In this document: piece after piece, positions 8,578-18,584 of the stretch
How the letters are laid out: each line of letters starts with the position of its first letter
How positions within the stretch are numbered: the stretch's first letter is position 1
Assembly: GCA_024709245.1 (NCBI GenBank)
Contig: JANJXB010000012.1
Span: 1 to 42,714, forward strand
Reading direction: 5' to 3'
DNA length: 42,714 nt
Source: Acholeplasmataceae bacterium
GTDB taxonomy: Bacteria > Bacillota_I > Bacilli_A > Acholeplasmatales > Acholeplasmataceae
Position numbers and translations under genes: made by a program
The notes under the pieces: model-generated
What the model saw: the letters and a program-made list of their open reading frames with translations, nothing else
Told to the model about the DNA's origin: nothing
Databases searched by the model: none

Positions 8578-8605
8578 TTGCCTTTCTGACTTCTTTTGAT
8601 ATAAT
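8578..8605 (+). promoter_or_regulatory. pyrG promoter
   Basis: TTGCCT (8578-8583), a 16-base spacer and TATAAT (8600-8605), with TGA at 8597-8599 as extended -10. The predicted first transcribed bases, 7 after the -10, are GGGCAC at 8612, the start pattern used for CTP-controlled pyrG promoters. Confidence 0.8.
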
Positions 8606-8611
8606 AGATAA

Positions 8612-8656
8612 GGGCACACCAAAGAGTCTCCTAGACATAGGGGACTCTTTTATTTT
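8612..8656 (+). promoter_or_regulatory. pyrG CTP-responsive attenuator (reiterative transcription type)
   Basis: The leader would begin GGGCAC. A 12-bp hairpin follows: 8621-8632 pairs with 8639-8650 around the loop AGACAT, with one G-U pair, then TATTTT. The 5' arm contains the pyrimidine run TCTCCT. In Bacillus subtilis pyrG, low CTP makes polymerase stutter at the GGG before the first C; the added G's pair with the pyrimidine-rich 5' arm and block the terminator. All three parts (GGGC start, U/C-rich arm, terminator before the gene) are present here. The mechanism is inferred from that match. Confidence 0.8.
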
Positions 8657-8658
8657 AA

Positions 8659-10287
<1,629 letters not shown>

Positions 10288-10290
10288 AGT

Positions 10291-10304
10291 TGTGAACGGT
10301 TACA
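10291..10304 (+). promoter_or_regulatory. cre-like box upstream of fba promoter
   Basis: TGTGAACGGTTACA matches 13 of 14 positions of the Bacillus CcpA site TGWAANCGNTNWCA (the fourth base is G instead of A). It ends 12 bases upstream of the fba -35. Sites upstream of the -35 go with CcpA activation in Bacillus. No ccpA gene is in the window, so the binding protein is unknown. Confidence 0.45.
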
Positions 10305-10316
10305 CGCATCGTTTCA

Positions 10317-10345
10317 TTGCTATTGAAGATGCTTTGTAATATAAT
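10317..10345 (+). promoter_or_regulatory. fba promoter
   Basis: TTGCTA (10317-10322), a 17-base spacer and TATAAT (10340-10345). The ATG follows 32 bases later after CAAGGAGG. Confidence 0.85.
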
Positions 10346-10377
10346 AGATTTGAATTTCATTCAAGGAGGAATTATAA

Positions 10378-11244
10378 ATGGCAGTCGTATCAGCAAAAGA
10401 GATGTTACTGAAAGCACGTAAAGAAGGTTATGGCGTTGCACAGATTAACATCAATAATTTAGAGTGGATTAAAGCAGTATTAACCACAGTAGAAGAATTG
10501 AAGTCACCTGTTATTCTTGGCGTATCTGAAGGTGCAGCTAAGTACATGGGCGGATATAAGACCGTCATGGCAATGGTTAGAGAACTTTATGCGTTTTATA
10601 ACATGACAGTTCCTGTTGCAGTCCATTTGGATCACGGTACTTATGAAGGCGCATATAAGGCACTCAATGCGGGATTTACATCCATTATGTTTGATGGTTC
10701 ACATTATCCATTTGAAGAAAACCTAGCAAAGACCATTGAAATCGTTGCAGCATGCCACGCTAAAGGTGTATCCGTAGAAGCTGAAGTTGGTTCTATTGGT
10801 GGTGAGGAAGATGGTGTCATCGGTATGGGCGAAGTTGCAGATCCAAAAGAATGTGCAGCCATTGCAGCAACCGGTGTTGATATGTTTGCCGCAGGTATTG
10901 GTAATATCCATGGCAAATATCCAGCCAATTGGCCAGGTTTAAGATTTGATGTCCTAGAAACAGTAGCTTCAGTAACAGGTGGAGTTCCACTTGTTTTACA
11001 TGGTGGTACGGGTATCCCTGCACACATGGTTCAAAGAGCAATTTCAATGGGTGTTTCAAAGATTAACGTCAACACTGAACTTCAACTAGCATTCGCAGAA
11101 GCAACCAGAAAATACATTGAAGCAGGTAAAGATTTAGAGTCTAAAGGATTTGACCCCAGAAAATTGTTACAACCAGGCTATGAAGCCATGAAGAAAGTTG
11201 TTAAAGACAAACTTGAAATGTTTGGCTCAGTCAATAAAGCGTAA
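10378..11244 (+). CDS. fba: Class II fructose-1,6-bisphosphate aldolase
   Basis: 288 residues. The zinc/catalytic segment AVHLDHGT places D85 and H86 where the class II enzymes carry the catalytic Asp and zinc His. Further motifs are VEAEVGSIGGEEDG, the glycine-rich VLHGGTGIP with another metal His, and KINVNTEL. It cleaves fructose-1,6-bisphosphate in glycolysis in the cytoplasm. Strong promoter and AAGGAGG ribosome site suggest high expression. The next gene begins 14 bases after its stop without an intervening terminator. Confidence 0.97.
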   Translation: MAVVSAKEMLLKARKEGYGVAQININNLEWIKAVLTTVEELKSPVILGVSEGAAKYMGGYKTVMAMVRELYAFYNMTVPVAVHLDHGTYEGAYKALNAGFTSIMFDGSHYPFEENLAKTIEIVAACHAKGVSVEAEVGSIGGEEDGVIGMGEVADPKECAAIAATGVDMFAAGIGNIHGKYPANWPGLRFDVLETVASVTGGVPLVLHGGTGIPAHMVQRAISMGVSKINVNTELQLAFAEATRKYIEAGKDLESKGFDPRKLLQPGYEAMKKVVKDKLEMFGSVNKA

Positions 11245-11258
11245 TTGAGGTGAATTCC

Positions 11259-11807
11259 ATGCGTGATGAAAAGCTTTATCACGAGTATGCTAATTGGAAA
11301 ATCGAACATCATCAGCTGCTCAAAGAACTGATCGATCGTGATTCCGATTTGATCATCCGTTTTAAGCATGTCATCGATGTGACGGATCATCTTTATGACC
11401 GATTGATTGACGATACCAATTATACCGATGAAGAAGATCAAATCTTTGAAACAGGTTTTTATTACTTAGTCGATCAAATCGAGGAAATAGCAAAACTCCT
11501 TAAAAAGCCTTATAAAGATTTAGAAGAGTTAGAATCTAGAAGTAGAGAAGTGAATTTACTACTTTCTACGATTGATTTCCAAAATGAGCTCTTAACGATT
11601 GAAAATTTTGAACAAGGTGATATGGATAAACTCGTCGAATTCGAATTAGATGTCGTGAGACGTCTTGAGAATAAGGAAACCATTCCACTGGATATGTTTG
11701 AAAAGTTAGATCAGATGACGTTTAATATGTTTAAGAAGTTGAATGTCGAATATTTCCCAATTGATGATATCTTCTTGGAAATTGCTGATGAACTAGGGAT
11801 ACTCTAA
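11259..11807 (+). CDS. Acidic helical protein of unknown function
   Basis: 182 residues from ATG 11259, chosen because GAGGTGA ends 6 bases before it; a GTG at 11250 lies inside that site. The protein is rich in Asp, Glu, Leu and Ile, appears all-helical, and has no signal peptide, membrane segment or cysteine. A run near the middle (EEIAKLLKKPYKDLEELESRS in part) could be coiled coil. I do not recognise a family. It is co-transcribed with fba and closed by a strong terminator. Confidence 0.75.
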   Translation: MRDEKLYHEYANWKIEHHQLLKELIDRDSDLIIRFKHVIDVTDHLYDRLIDDTNYTDEEDQIFETGFYYLVDQIEEIAKLLKKPYKDLEELESRSREVNLLLSTIDFQNELLTIENFEQGDMDKLVEFELDVVRRLENKETIPLDMFEKLDQMTFNMFKKLNVEYFPIDDIFLEIADELGIL

Positions 11808-11829
11808 ATTATCAATTATTATAAAAAAT

Positions 11830-11867
11830 AAGCTCTTAGACCAATCAAGTCTAGGAGCATTTTTTTA
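11830..11867. terminator. Bidirectional terminator between fba operon and oxidoreductase
   Basis: A 10-bp stem pairs 11832-11841 with 11849-11858, loop CAATCAA, one T-G pair. On the + strand it is followed by A and seven Ts; on the - strand by TTATTTTTTAT. It can therefore serve both converging genes. Confidence 0.85.
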
Positions 11868-11883
11868 TGATTGAATGATGTTT

Positions 11884-12855
11884 TTAGATTGATTCATGAG
11901 TGATGATGACTTTTCCAAGTGCATTGCCTGATGCATAATGTTGATAAGCTTTTTGTACATCATTCATAGTGAAAACTGAATCAATGAACGGTGTTATAAG
12001 TCCTTGATCAGCCATTTGAGCAAGAACTTCAGTATCATTTGCGTTATTTTTTGCAACTAAACTCTTGAAAGTCTTACGTGTGAATAAACCACGAATAGGT
12101 CCTTGAAGCATCGCTTGTGCGATTTGTCTGCCATCGCCACCAACGCAAACATAAATACCACCTTTTTTGAGATGCTTTTGATAATAACTGAGTTTCTGAT
12201 AACCATTCACGCCAAGAATTAAATCGTATTGACTTATACAAGATAAATCACTTGCAAGATTGTAATCTAAAATAACATCAGCTTTTGACATACGAGCATG
12301 TTCGTGATTTCTCTTGCTGCAGACCGCAGTCACATGTGCACCCATGGCTTTAGCAATTTGAATCGCATAGGTCCCAACACCACCAGAAGCACCATAAATA
12401 AGTACTTGCTGACCTGATTTGAGTTTTCCAGAGTCTCTTAATGCTTGAAGTGCAGTCTGTCCTGCAAGAGGAAGGGCAGATGTTTTTTGATGAGATAAGC
12501 TTTTAGGTTTAAGCACTATATGTTTTTCTTTAAGAACAGCATAATCTGCAAACACACCTGAAGTGGATGATTCAGCAAACACCTCATCTCCAACTTTGAA
12601 GATATTGACATTTTTTCCAACGGATTCAATAATACCTGAGAAATCACCCACTGGAGTCTGGTTTTTTGGACCCTTCAGTCCATAAAACAAACGAATCATC
12701 AAGGGTTTCCCCTGGAGTAAGAGCAAGTTTGCTTTATTGATCGAGTTCGCCTTAATGGAAACCAATACCTCATCCTCTTGAGGTGTTGGTTTCTTGATTT
12801 CTAATATTTTAAGTTCATCAAATGAACCGTACTTTTCGTAAATGACAGTTTTCAT
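11884..12855 (-). CDS. Zinc-independent MDR (quinone-oxidoreductase-like) NAD(P)-dependent oxidoreductase
   Basis: 323 residues of the medium-chain dehydrogenase/reductase superfamily. The GroES-like N-terminal half contains SIKANSINKANLLL and the GDFSGIIESVGKNV turn; the Rossmann half has YGASGGVGTYAIQIAKAMGA around 150-170. The structural zinc cysteine cluster and catalytic zinc ligands of alcohol dehydrogenases are absent, so it resembles quinone oxidoreductase (QOR) types. Substrate cannot be told. An AAAAGGAAAA ribosome site precedes the ATG. It starts one base after the stop of the HTH gene, forming a three-gene operon with it and the membrane protein. Confidence 0.88.
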   Translation of the reverse strand: MKTVIYEKYGSFDELKILEIKKPTPQEDEVLVSIKANSINKANLLLLQGKPLMIRLFYGLKGPKNQTPVGDFSGIIESVGKNVNIFKVGDEVFAESSTSGVFADYAVLKEKHIVLKPKSLSHQKTSALPLAGQTALQALRDSGKLKSGQQVLIYGASGGVGTYAIQIAKAMGAHVTAVCSKRNHEHARMSKADVILDYNLASDLSCISQYDLILGVNGYQKLSYYQKHLKKGGIYVCVGGDGRQIAQAMLQGPIRGLFTRKTFKSLVAKNNANDTEVLAQMADQGLITPFIDSVFTMNDVQKAYQHYASGNALGKVIITHESI

Positions 12856-12856
12856 G

Positions 12857-13078
12857 TTATTTTTCCTTTTCTACAGATGTAAACACCTGATCTAAAGTCA
12901 CATTGAAAATGCGGGCGATTGCGAATGCAAGTTCTAATGTGGGTGAATACTTTCCGTTTTCAATGGCGACAATGGTTTGTCTTGAAACACCTGTCAAATT
13001 GGCGAGTTCTTGTTGTGTCATTTCGTGATGGTCAAAACGTAGACGGCGAATCTGGTTTTGGATCTCATACTTAGCCAT
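12857..13078 (-). CDS. Small Xre-family HTH regulator
   Basis: 73 residues from the ATG at 13078, chosen because GAGGTATC lies just upstream; the longer open frame to 13159 lies inside the upstream gene. The helix-turn-helix is MTQQELANLTGVSRQTIVAIENGKYSPTL (about 20-48, shown in part). This compact class is commonly encoded beside a small membrane protein, as here, and probably autoregulates. Its start overlaps the end of the membrane-protein gene by 8 bases. Confidence 0.88.
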   Translation of the reverse strand: MAKYEIQNQIRRLRFDHHEMTQQELANLTGVSRQTIVAIENGKYSPTLELAFAIARIFNVTLDQVFTSVEKEK

Positions 13079-13529
13079 TTTTGATACCTCGACGATAGAA
13101 GTATAATTTAGAGCACTCTTCGAAGATTGCAGCGACAAAGAATCCGATATAAACCACATTGAGCACCCAAATCAACGAAACATCAAATAACACCAGTATA
13201 GGAGCAAATAGAATTGTCACTGAAGATACAATGCCACCATTTCTAATGGATTTCAGTGAAATGAGTTTTTCCATTTCATCCACGACATCATCAATTTGTC
13301 CTTTTTCATTTTTCACAGTATATATCACTTCATAAGCGATATGAAATGCAATCAAGATGATGATCGTCATGACAATCAGAATACCGATGAAGATGAGCAT
13401 GGTGCTTGCCCAAAATTTAGAATCGTTGTATTGCTCTGGATCACGTGTCAGAATGTAACCTAAATAAGAACCGATACCTAAGATGTAAATCAAAATGGTG
13501 ATGAGTGATTGTTTTTCTTTATAAGCCAT
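13071..13529 (-). CDS. Four-helix membrane protein paired with HTH regulator
   Basis: 152 residues with four hydrophobic helices at about 8-27, 42-66, 100-116 and 119-137. The loop DEMEKLISLKSIRNG between helices 2 and 3 resembles the conserved ERD..I..KS.R loop of DUF2178-like proteins that are partnered with Xre regulators. Function unknown; possibly a sensor or co-factor for the regulator. It leads the operon, directly after a near-consensus promoter carrying a palindrome. Confidence 0.75.
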   Translation of the reverse strand: MAYKEKQSLITILIYILGIGSYLGYILTRDPEQYNDSKFWASTMLIFIGILIVMTIIILIAFHIAYEVIYTVKNEKGQIDDVVDEMEKLISLKSIRNGGIVSSVTILFAPILVLFDVSLIWVLNVVYIGFFVAAIFEECSKLYFYRRGIKNG

Positions 13530-13560
13530 GGGTAGATACCTCTTTCTGTTTGATGATTAT

Positions 13561-13589
13561 ATTGTATAACATAACATACAAGATGTCAA
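13561..13589 (-). promoter_or_regulatory. Promoter and palindromic operator of the HTH operon
   Basis: On the - strand TTGACA (13584-13589), a 17-base spacer and TACAAT (13561-13566): the best vegetative promoter in the window. A perfect inverted repeat TTGTAT-8-ATACAA (13562-13581) overlaps the -10 and spacer, a position that suits repression by the HTH protein two genes down. Confidence 0.8.
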
Positions 13590-13657
13590 ATATATTGTAC
13601 ACAAAGTTTATTATATTTGTCATTGATGTGGAATCATGTGACGATGTATCTTCTCTC

Positions 13658-13686
13658 TTCATGAAATGAAGGAGTCGTGATATCAT
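13658..13686 (+). promoter_or_regulatory. Candidate aldehyde dehydrogenase promoter
   Basis: TTCATG (13658-13663), 17 bases, TATCAT (13681-13686) with TGA extended -10 at 13678-13680. Moderate match. Confidence 0.5.
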
Positions 13687-13707
13687 AGAAATCAAAGAGG
13701 TGTACGT

Positions 13708-15072
13708 ATGAACTATCAAGAACTTGTTTCCAAACAAAGAGCATTTTATCAAACTGAAATAACAAAATCCTATGCATTTAGAAGAGATGCACTCATCAAG
13801 CTTAAAGAAGCCATCAAAGCTCATGAAACAGATATTTTGAATGCCCTTCAAATGGATTTAGGGAAATCCCATTTCGAAGGATTTCTCACGGAGATCAGTG
13901 TTGTTTTACTCGAATTAAATGATGCCATCAAGCATTTAAAGAAGTGGATGAAAGTCAAAAAGGTTGCGACGCCTCTCACACTCTTCAAAGCGAAAAGTTA
14001 TCTCTATCAAGAACCCTACGGTACTGTACTCATCATGAGTCCGTGGAACTATCCTTTTCAACTCACCATCGGACCATTGATTGGAGCAATCTCTGCAGGA
14101 AACACAGCTGTCATCAAATCAAGCCCTGATTCTATTCACACATCAAAACTCTTGAAAACCATTCTTGAAGATCTATTTCCCGAAGAATATGTCAAGATTT
14201 ATACAGGTGGACTAGAAGAAAGTAAAGCAGTACTTTCAGAGCATTATGATTATATCTTTTTCACAGGAAGCACGACTGTTGGAAAGATTGTCATGAGTGA
14301 AGCAGCAAAACATTTAACACCGGTCACACTTGAACTGGGTGGAAAAAGTCCAGCGATTGTTGATGACACCATGGATTTAAGCATGGTTGCTAAACGCATT
14401 GTCTATGGGAAATTCGTGAATGCTGGTCAGACGTGCATTGCTCCAGATTATCTTTTGATTCAAAAAGGATTGGAAGAAACATTCATCGTACACGCAAACG
14501 CATGGATACGCGCATTTTATGGTAGTGAACCCATGAAATCTGACGATTATCCCAAGATAGTGTCTAAAAAACACCATGCTCGATTGGTATCACTGATTCA
14601 ACATGGAAAACCCGTTGTCGGTGGATCATTTACTGAGACTAAAATTGAACCAACACTTCTAACAGATGTTCATCCCGATAGCCCAATCATGCAAGAAGAG
14701 ATATTTGGTCCAATTCTACCCATCTTAACGTATGATGATGTTGACCAGATGATTCATGAACTTAAAATCAAAGAAAAGCCACTTGCTTTATATTTGTTCA
14801 CCAAAAACAAGAAACTCGAACAAAAAGTCTTATCACAAGTGTCATTCGGCGGAGCCACTCTTAATGATACCATCATGCACTTCGCAAATTCCAATATGCC
14901 CTTTGGTGGGGTTGGACATTCTGGAATGGGTGGTTATCATGGAAAATTCAGTTTCATGACATTCAGCCATGCAAAAGGGGTTGTCGATCGCTCAAGAATT
15001 GTCGATTTATTCTTTAGATATCCACCCTATCCAAAAAAGAGAATTCAATTGATGAAAAAAATCGTGAAGTGA
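13708..15072 (+). CDS. NAD(P)-dependent aldehyde dehydrogenase (ALDH3-like)
   Basis: 454 residues, the shorter length of the class 3 / YwdH-like ALDHs. The active site is complete: MSPWNYPFQL near the cofactor Asn, FTGSTTVGK, general base E209 in LELGGKSPAIV and nucleophile C243 in GQTCIAPDYLL, then EEIFGPILP. It lacks an N-terminal targeting sequence; the C terminus is basic and hydrophobic (VDLFFRYPPYPKKR), as in fatty-aldehyde enzymes that touch membranes. It oxidises aldehydes to acids; the substrate is not determinable. GAGGTGTACGT precedes the ATG. Confidence 0.93.
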   Translation: MNYQELVSKQRAFYQTEITKSYAFRRDALIKLKEAIKAHETDILNALQMDLGKSHFEGFLTEISVVLLELNDAIKHLKKWMKVKKVATPLTLFKAKSYLYQEPYGTVLIMSPWNYPFQLTIGPLIGAISAGNTAVIKSSPDSIHTSKLLKTILEDLFPEEYVKIYTGGLEESKAVLSEHYDYIFFTGSTTVGKIVMSEAAKHLTPVTLELGGKSPAIVDDTMDLSMVAKRIVYGKFVNAGQTCIAPDYLLIQKGLEETFIVHANAWIRAFYGSEPMKSDDYPKIVSKKHHARLVSLIQHGKPVVGGSFTETKIEPTLLTDVHPDSPIMQEEIFGPILPILTYDDVDQMIHELKIKEKPLALYLFTKNKKLEQKVLSQVSFGGATLNDTIMHFANSNMPFGGVGHSGMGGYHGKFSFMTFSHAKGVVDRSRIVDLFFRYPPYPKKRIQLMKKIVK

Positions 15073-15092
15073 TGCAAATCACCTCACTTTTT
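15067..15092 (+). terminator. Weak terminator after aldehyde dehydrogenase
   Basis: AAGTGA (15067-15072) can pair with TCACTT (15084-15089) followed by three Ts; alternatively GTGAT-GCAA-ATCAC forms a small tetraloop hairpin. Either is short. Confidence 0.35.
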
Positions 15093-15133
15093 GCATCTTA
15101 AAGGCATCATTTCGCAACTCAGTGAATCCTCTA

Positions 15134-15162
15134 TTGTTTCAATATCACATGTGTATTATTAT
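15134..15162 (+). promoter_or_regulatory. Promoter of small lipoprotein gene
   Basis: TTGTTT (15134-15139), 17-base spacer, TATTAT (15157-15162). AAAGGAGG follows before the ATG at 15195. Confidence 0.6.
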
Positions 15163-15194
15163 GGAAGCATCAAGGAACCCAAAGGAGGCAACCC

Positions 15195-15818
15195 ATGAAA
15201 AAATTATTGACAATCGCTACACTCACACTCTTTACAATCGTACTCGTTTCGTGCAGTGCACTTGATCCACTTTCCACATTCATCAAGACTGCAGACTCTA
15301 ATGTCAGCACCATGGAAACATTTGAAGCTGTCGAAACAGAGGATGAAACAAGCGTCAACGCTCTAACTTCACAAAGCATTTTAGAAGTATCATTAGATTT
15401 ATCAACAGATCATGAAAAGGTTCAATATATCCGATCCCTTTTCCAAGAAATCAAGTTACTACATGCACATAATGTCATCGATGGAAATGATGTGAAGACA
15501 TCATGGGAAGCATTAAAGTCCAATGCTGAAACATTCAAGTCACTCGAACTTGAAATGAGTGAGGAAGACAAAGACGCTATTAGAGCAGCAAGACAACTGC
15601 TCGTGAATGAACGTCAAACCATTTTAGAAACACGCGGTGTTGTTCGTGATTTATTCTTAGAATTACGGGGTAAGTATAATCTTGAAAACTTAGACTTAAT
15701 CATCAGCAATCTCGAAGAAGTGAAAGCGATACTTGAACAAAGAGCTGCATACATTGAACTGTTCGGAACGACCATCAATGAAGTGAATGTGATTGTAATC
15801 TCTTATTTACCTGAATGA
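15195..15818 (+). CDS. Small lipoprotein, function unknown
   Basis: 207 residues. MKKLL, a hydrophobic stretch and the lipobox LVSC with C20 mark a type II signal peptide; the mature chain would be a lipid-anchored protein outside the membrane. Residues about 60-205 are charged and helical with likely coiled coils (EEDKDAIRAARQLL; LEEVKAILEQRAAYIELF). I recognise no domain. It is monocistronic: own promoter before and a strong terminator after, and converges on the large lipoprotein gene. Confidence 0.8.
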   Translation: MKKLLTIATLTLFTIVLVSCSALDPLSTFIKTADSNVSTMETFEAVETEDETSVNALTSQSILEVSLDLSTDHEKVQYIRSLFQEIKLLHAHNVIDGNDVKTSWEALKSNAETFKSLELEMSEEDKDAIRAARQLLVNERQTILETRGVVRDLFLELRGKYNLENLDLIISNLEEVKAILEQRAAYIELFGTTINEVNVIVISYLPE

Positions 15819-15835
15819 AAAAGTAGAATCGATAA

Positions 15836-15870
15836 CAAAAAAGCGGAATCCTTGACGGGTTCCGCTTTGT
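15836..15870. terminator. Bidirectional terminator between two lipoprotein genes
   Basis: AAAGCGGAATCC (15840-15851) pairs fully with GGGTTCCGCTTT (15857-15868), one T-G pair, loop TTGAC. The left flank is a run of As, giving a U-tract for the - strand gene; the right flank gives the short U-tract for the + gene. Confidence 0.85.
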
Positions 15871-15886
15871 CTTGAATAAGAAATCA

Positions 15887-18484
15887 TTAGTTCATTACAG
15901 GTTCTTGAACTACATTACCCATATCAAAGATGCCTCTGATAAAGTCGATTTGTTCAGGTGTAGGTGTACCCATTGTATAGGTTCTTGCAGTATCGATATC
16001 TGCAATCAGCTGTTCAATCATATCAATCAATTCTGCTTGAGTGGTATTGAGATCAGCGAGAACCATTTCTGTCAATGCGAGTACGTTACTATTTTCCAAG
16101 ATGCCATCGAAGACAAGATTGATGGTTGAATAAAGTAATGTTTGGAACTGAGTTGTCAAGATATTATCCAACAAAATGACGAGAGTCAACATGAGATCAA
16201 CTTCGAATTCTTGTTCCCATGTGTTCAAATACATGACTCCATCCAAATCAAGTGCTGTTGCATGAGCAACTGCAAGTTCTTGGAGTGATCTGACATTAAA
16301 GACGACTTGTGCGGCATTTGCAACGATTGCAGTAAATGCTGCATCAAATTCAGTTGCTAAGACGCCACTTTGAACAGCAGCAACCTTTAGAGGAATCTTC
16401 ACAAGTCTCAATACATTGGTAATGGTTGGAAGATCCATCGGTGTGAAGAATGCAGTGTTATAAGGTACGAATAAGTCAATCAGGAGTTCGATATCAATGA
16501 ACATTTGTTGACTGGGTTCTGCGTATTCTTGAAGATCAAGGATACCAAAGAACAATGCAGCATCAGTTGCTAAGAATTCATCGATGAATCCTGTACCGAT
16601 TTCACCAAATAAATCCATGACATCACGTAAAGGTGCATAAGCTGCAATCAGTTCATCAGCAACTAAAGTGAGTATTTCGATATCTTCTTCAGATTCCATC
16701 TGTTCTAATGCGATTGCCTTGAAGCCTTGAATGAATTTGACGTAGAGTTGTTCCATTTCAGCATCATCTAAAAGTGCATCTAAGGCATCGACTTTAGTCT
16801 GGTTTGCTGTAACGAACGCATCGACATGATTCAGTAGATAAAGTGCTAATTCAAGAACTGTATAAGGATCAGTTCTATCTTCATAATAGGTATGAGTGAC
16901 ATATTGTTCAGTTTCCCAATCCCAATATTCATAGGTGACTTCTTCTTGATATGTCAAAGTCTCAGTGATTTCCATGATGTTTTCTAAATCAAGTTGAGTG
17001 ACTGAATCTAAATAGAGTAAGACAAGTTCAACGACTGAATGATCGATTTCACCAAGATAAGGTGCATGAGGGATGTATTGAGTCGCATTGATATCACCAA
17101 ATACGGCTGATAGGGTAAACAATACTTCATACATGTTACCAAATGCTTCAGCTTCTGGAAGTGTTGTGATGAGGATGTTGAGGACTTCATCTTTGATGAT
17201 GAAGACTTCATCCAGACCAAACATACCACCAGGTAATGTATCAAGTGCTGCAATCAGTTCTGGTGTTACAGAGTCATAAAGTAGAGTAGCATATTCAACA
17301 AAGTCAGCAATGGCTTGTTTGAAGAGATCATCTTCTGCAATCCATAGTGCTTTAAATTCAAGAAGCATTGGAATGCGTTCTTCGGATTCAGCAATACTAT
17401 CTACAAGCCAGCCTCTTTCAAATGCATACATGTTGATCATTTGGAATGGGTTCAATACTGCTGGATAATCACTGTATAAGAAGCCTTCAACGAATGCAGT
17501 TTGACCTTGAGCCTTGGCATTGGTTAAAATATTGTGGAATAATGCAGCATATCGATAATTTTCTTCTAGATACCAATTATCATTCCATTCATAGACAATG
17601 TTTGGTGCAATCGAATATGCAATGATACTCATCAATTCATAATATTCCCCTTCTTCATAATCAAGTGCAAAGAATGCATCTAGATCTGTATAGAAAGAAG
17701 TAGAAGTGAATGATTTGAGCAGTGTATAAAGTGCTGCACCATCAACTGAGGTCTTAAATCCTTGAATTTGAAGATTGAGTTCAGCAAGTCTTTCTTCATC
17801 ACGGTCGATGCCTAAATTTTCATCGATGATGATTTGATCAATCGCAGTGAGTAACAAGTTATAAATCATGACTGCAACATCATCAGCATCCATATCAAAG
17901 TCAAATGCATCGAGTTGGAGCTTGATGTCACTAAAATCTTCAACATCTCCCATACCCTCACCCATATCTTTGACTTGTGAGAACATCGAGATGGCCTGAG
18001 CTTGGTCCATACCGACTTCTACAGCGGTCTGTGAAAAGGTTTGAATCAGAGAAACAGTTCGTTGATAATCGCGATACTCCCATTCATCTTCAAAACTAGA
18101 TTCTTGCATTCCTAATGTATAAGTGGGATCAATCATGACGAGTAGAGCTTGGTTGAGCAATGTCAGATCAATACTTTCAATAGAGAACGTCTTGTTTGAA
18201 GAGGGTAAAGAGATTTTATCTCCAGCTTTTGCAACAACGTAGACGGTGTAATCACCAGCACCCAGTTCGAGTGAACCGATGTTGAATGTTGTTGTGGTGA
18301 CAGTAAACTGTTGAGTACCTACAAACACAATATACTCTTCTGCGCCTTCAACGGCATCCCAAGTCACAATCCCATTGCTAATCACAACATTTTCAGGTGC
18401 ATCGAGCGAAATTTCGGTTTCGCCGCATGCAACGAGCACGAACACAAGCATGATGGCAATGACAAACTTCAATAATTTACTCAT
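15887..18484 (-). CDS. Large lipoprotein with N-terminal FN3-like domain
   Basis: 865 residues. The type II signal peptide ends in LVAC with C20. Residues about 27-108 look like one fibronectin-III-type sandwich (LDAPENVVISNGIVTWDAV, GAEEYIVFV, GDYTVYVVA). The remaining about 750 residues are acidic, rich in Ala, Leu, Phe, Tyr and Glu, apparently all-helical, with no motif I know and few or no cysteines. It would be displayed on the outer face of the membrane. It lies downstream of an ABC exporter on the same strand, with no clear terminator between but with its own TATAAT promoter. GGGAGG precedes the ATG. The FN3-like call is by eye. Confidence 0.8.
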   Translation of the reverse strand: MSKLLKFVIAIMLVFVLVACGETEISLDAPENVVISNGIVTWDAVEGAEEYIVFVGTQQFTVTTTTFNIGSLELGAGDYTVYVVAKAGDKISLPSSNKTFSIESIDLTLLNQALLVMIDPTYTLGMQESSFEDEWEYRDYQRTVSLIQTFSQTAVEVGMDQAQAISMFSQVKDMGEGMGDVEDFSDIKLQLDAFDFDMDADDVAVMIYNLLLTAIDQIIIDENLGIDRDEERLAELNLQIQGFKTSVDGAALYTLLKSFTSTSFYTDLDAFFALDYEEGEYYELMSIIAYSIAPNIVYEWNDNWYLEENYRYAALFHNILTNAKAQGQTAFVEGFLYSDYPAVLNPFQMINMYAFERGWLVDSIAESEERIPMLLEFKALWIAEDDLFKQAIADFVEYATLLYDSVTPELIAALDTLPGGMFGLDEVFIIKDEVLNILITTLPEAEAFGNMYEVLFTLSAVFGDINATQYIPHAPYLGEIDHSVVELVLLYLDSVTQLDLENIMEITETLTYQEEVTYEYWDWETEQYVTHTYYEDRTDPYTVLELALYLLNHVDAFVTANQTKVDALDALLDDAEMEQLYVKFIQGFKAIALEQMESEEDIEILTLVADELIAAYAPLRDVMDLFGEIGTGFIDEFLATDAALFFGILDLQEYAEPSQQMFIDIELLIDLFVPYNTAFFTPMDLPTITNVLRLVKIPLKVAAVQSGVLATEFDAAFTAIVANAAQVVFNVRSLQELAVAHATALDLDGVMYLNTWEQEFEVDLMLTLVILLDNILTTQFQTLLYSTINLVFDGILENSNVLALTEMVLADLNTTQAELIDMIEQLIADIDTARTYTMGTPTPEQIDFIRGIFDMGNVVQEPVMN

Positions 18485-18543
18485 GTTTAAATCCTCCCTT
18501 TAATCCATTTCAACAATATAAACATTATTGATTAGTTACCTCA

Positions 18544-18572
18544 ATTATACCCCTGTTTCATGAAATTGTAAT
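18544..18572 (-). promoter_or_regulatory. Promoter of large lipoprotein gene
   Basis: On the - strand ATTACA (18567-18572), 17 bases, TATAAT (18544-18549). The -10 is perfect and the -35 matches 4 of 6. Confidence 0.6.
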
Positions 18573-18584
18573 AAAGACGCATTA

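Noticed and set aside
13519-13851. Open frame on the - strand over the start of the aldehyde dehydrogenase gene
   Set aside because: It crosses both divergent promoters and the well-supported start of the aldehyde dehydrogenase gene; no ribosome site.
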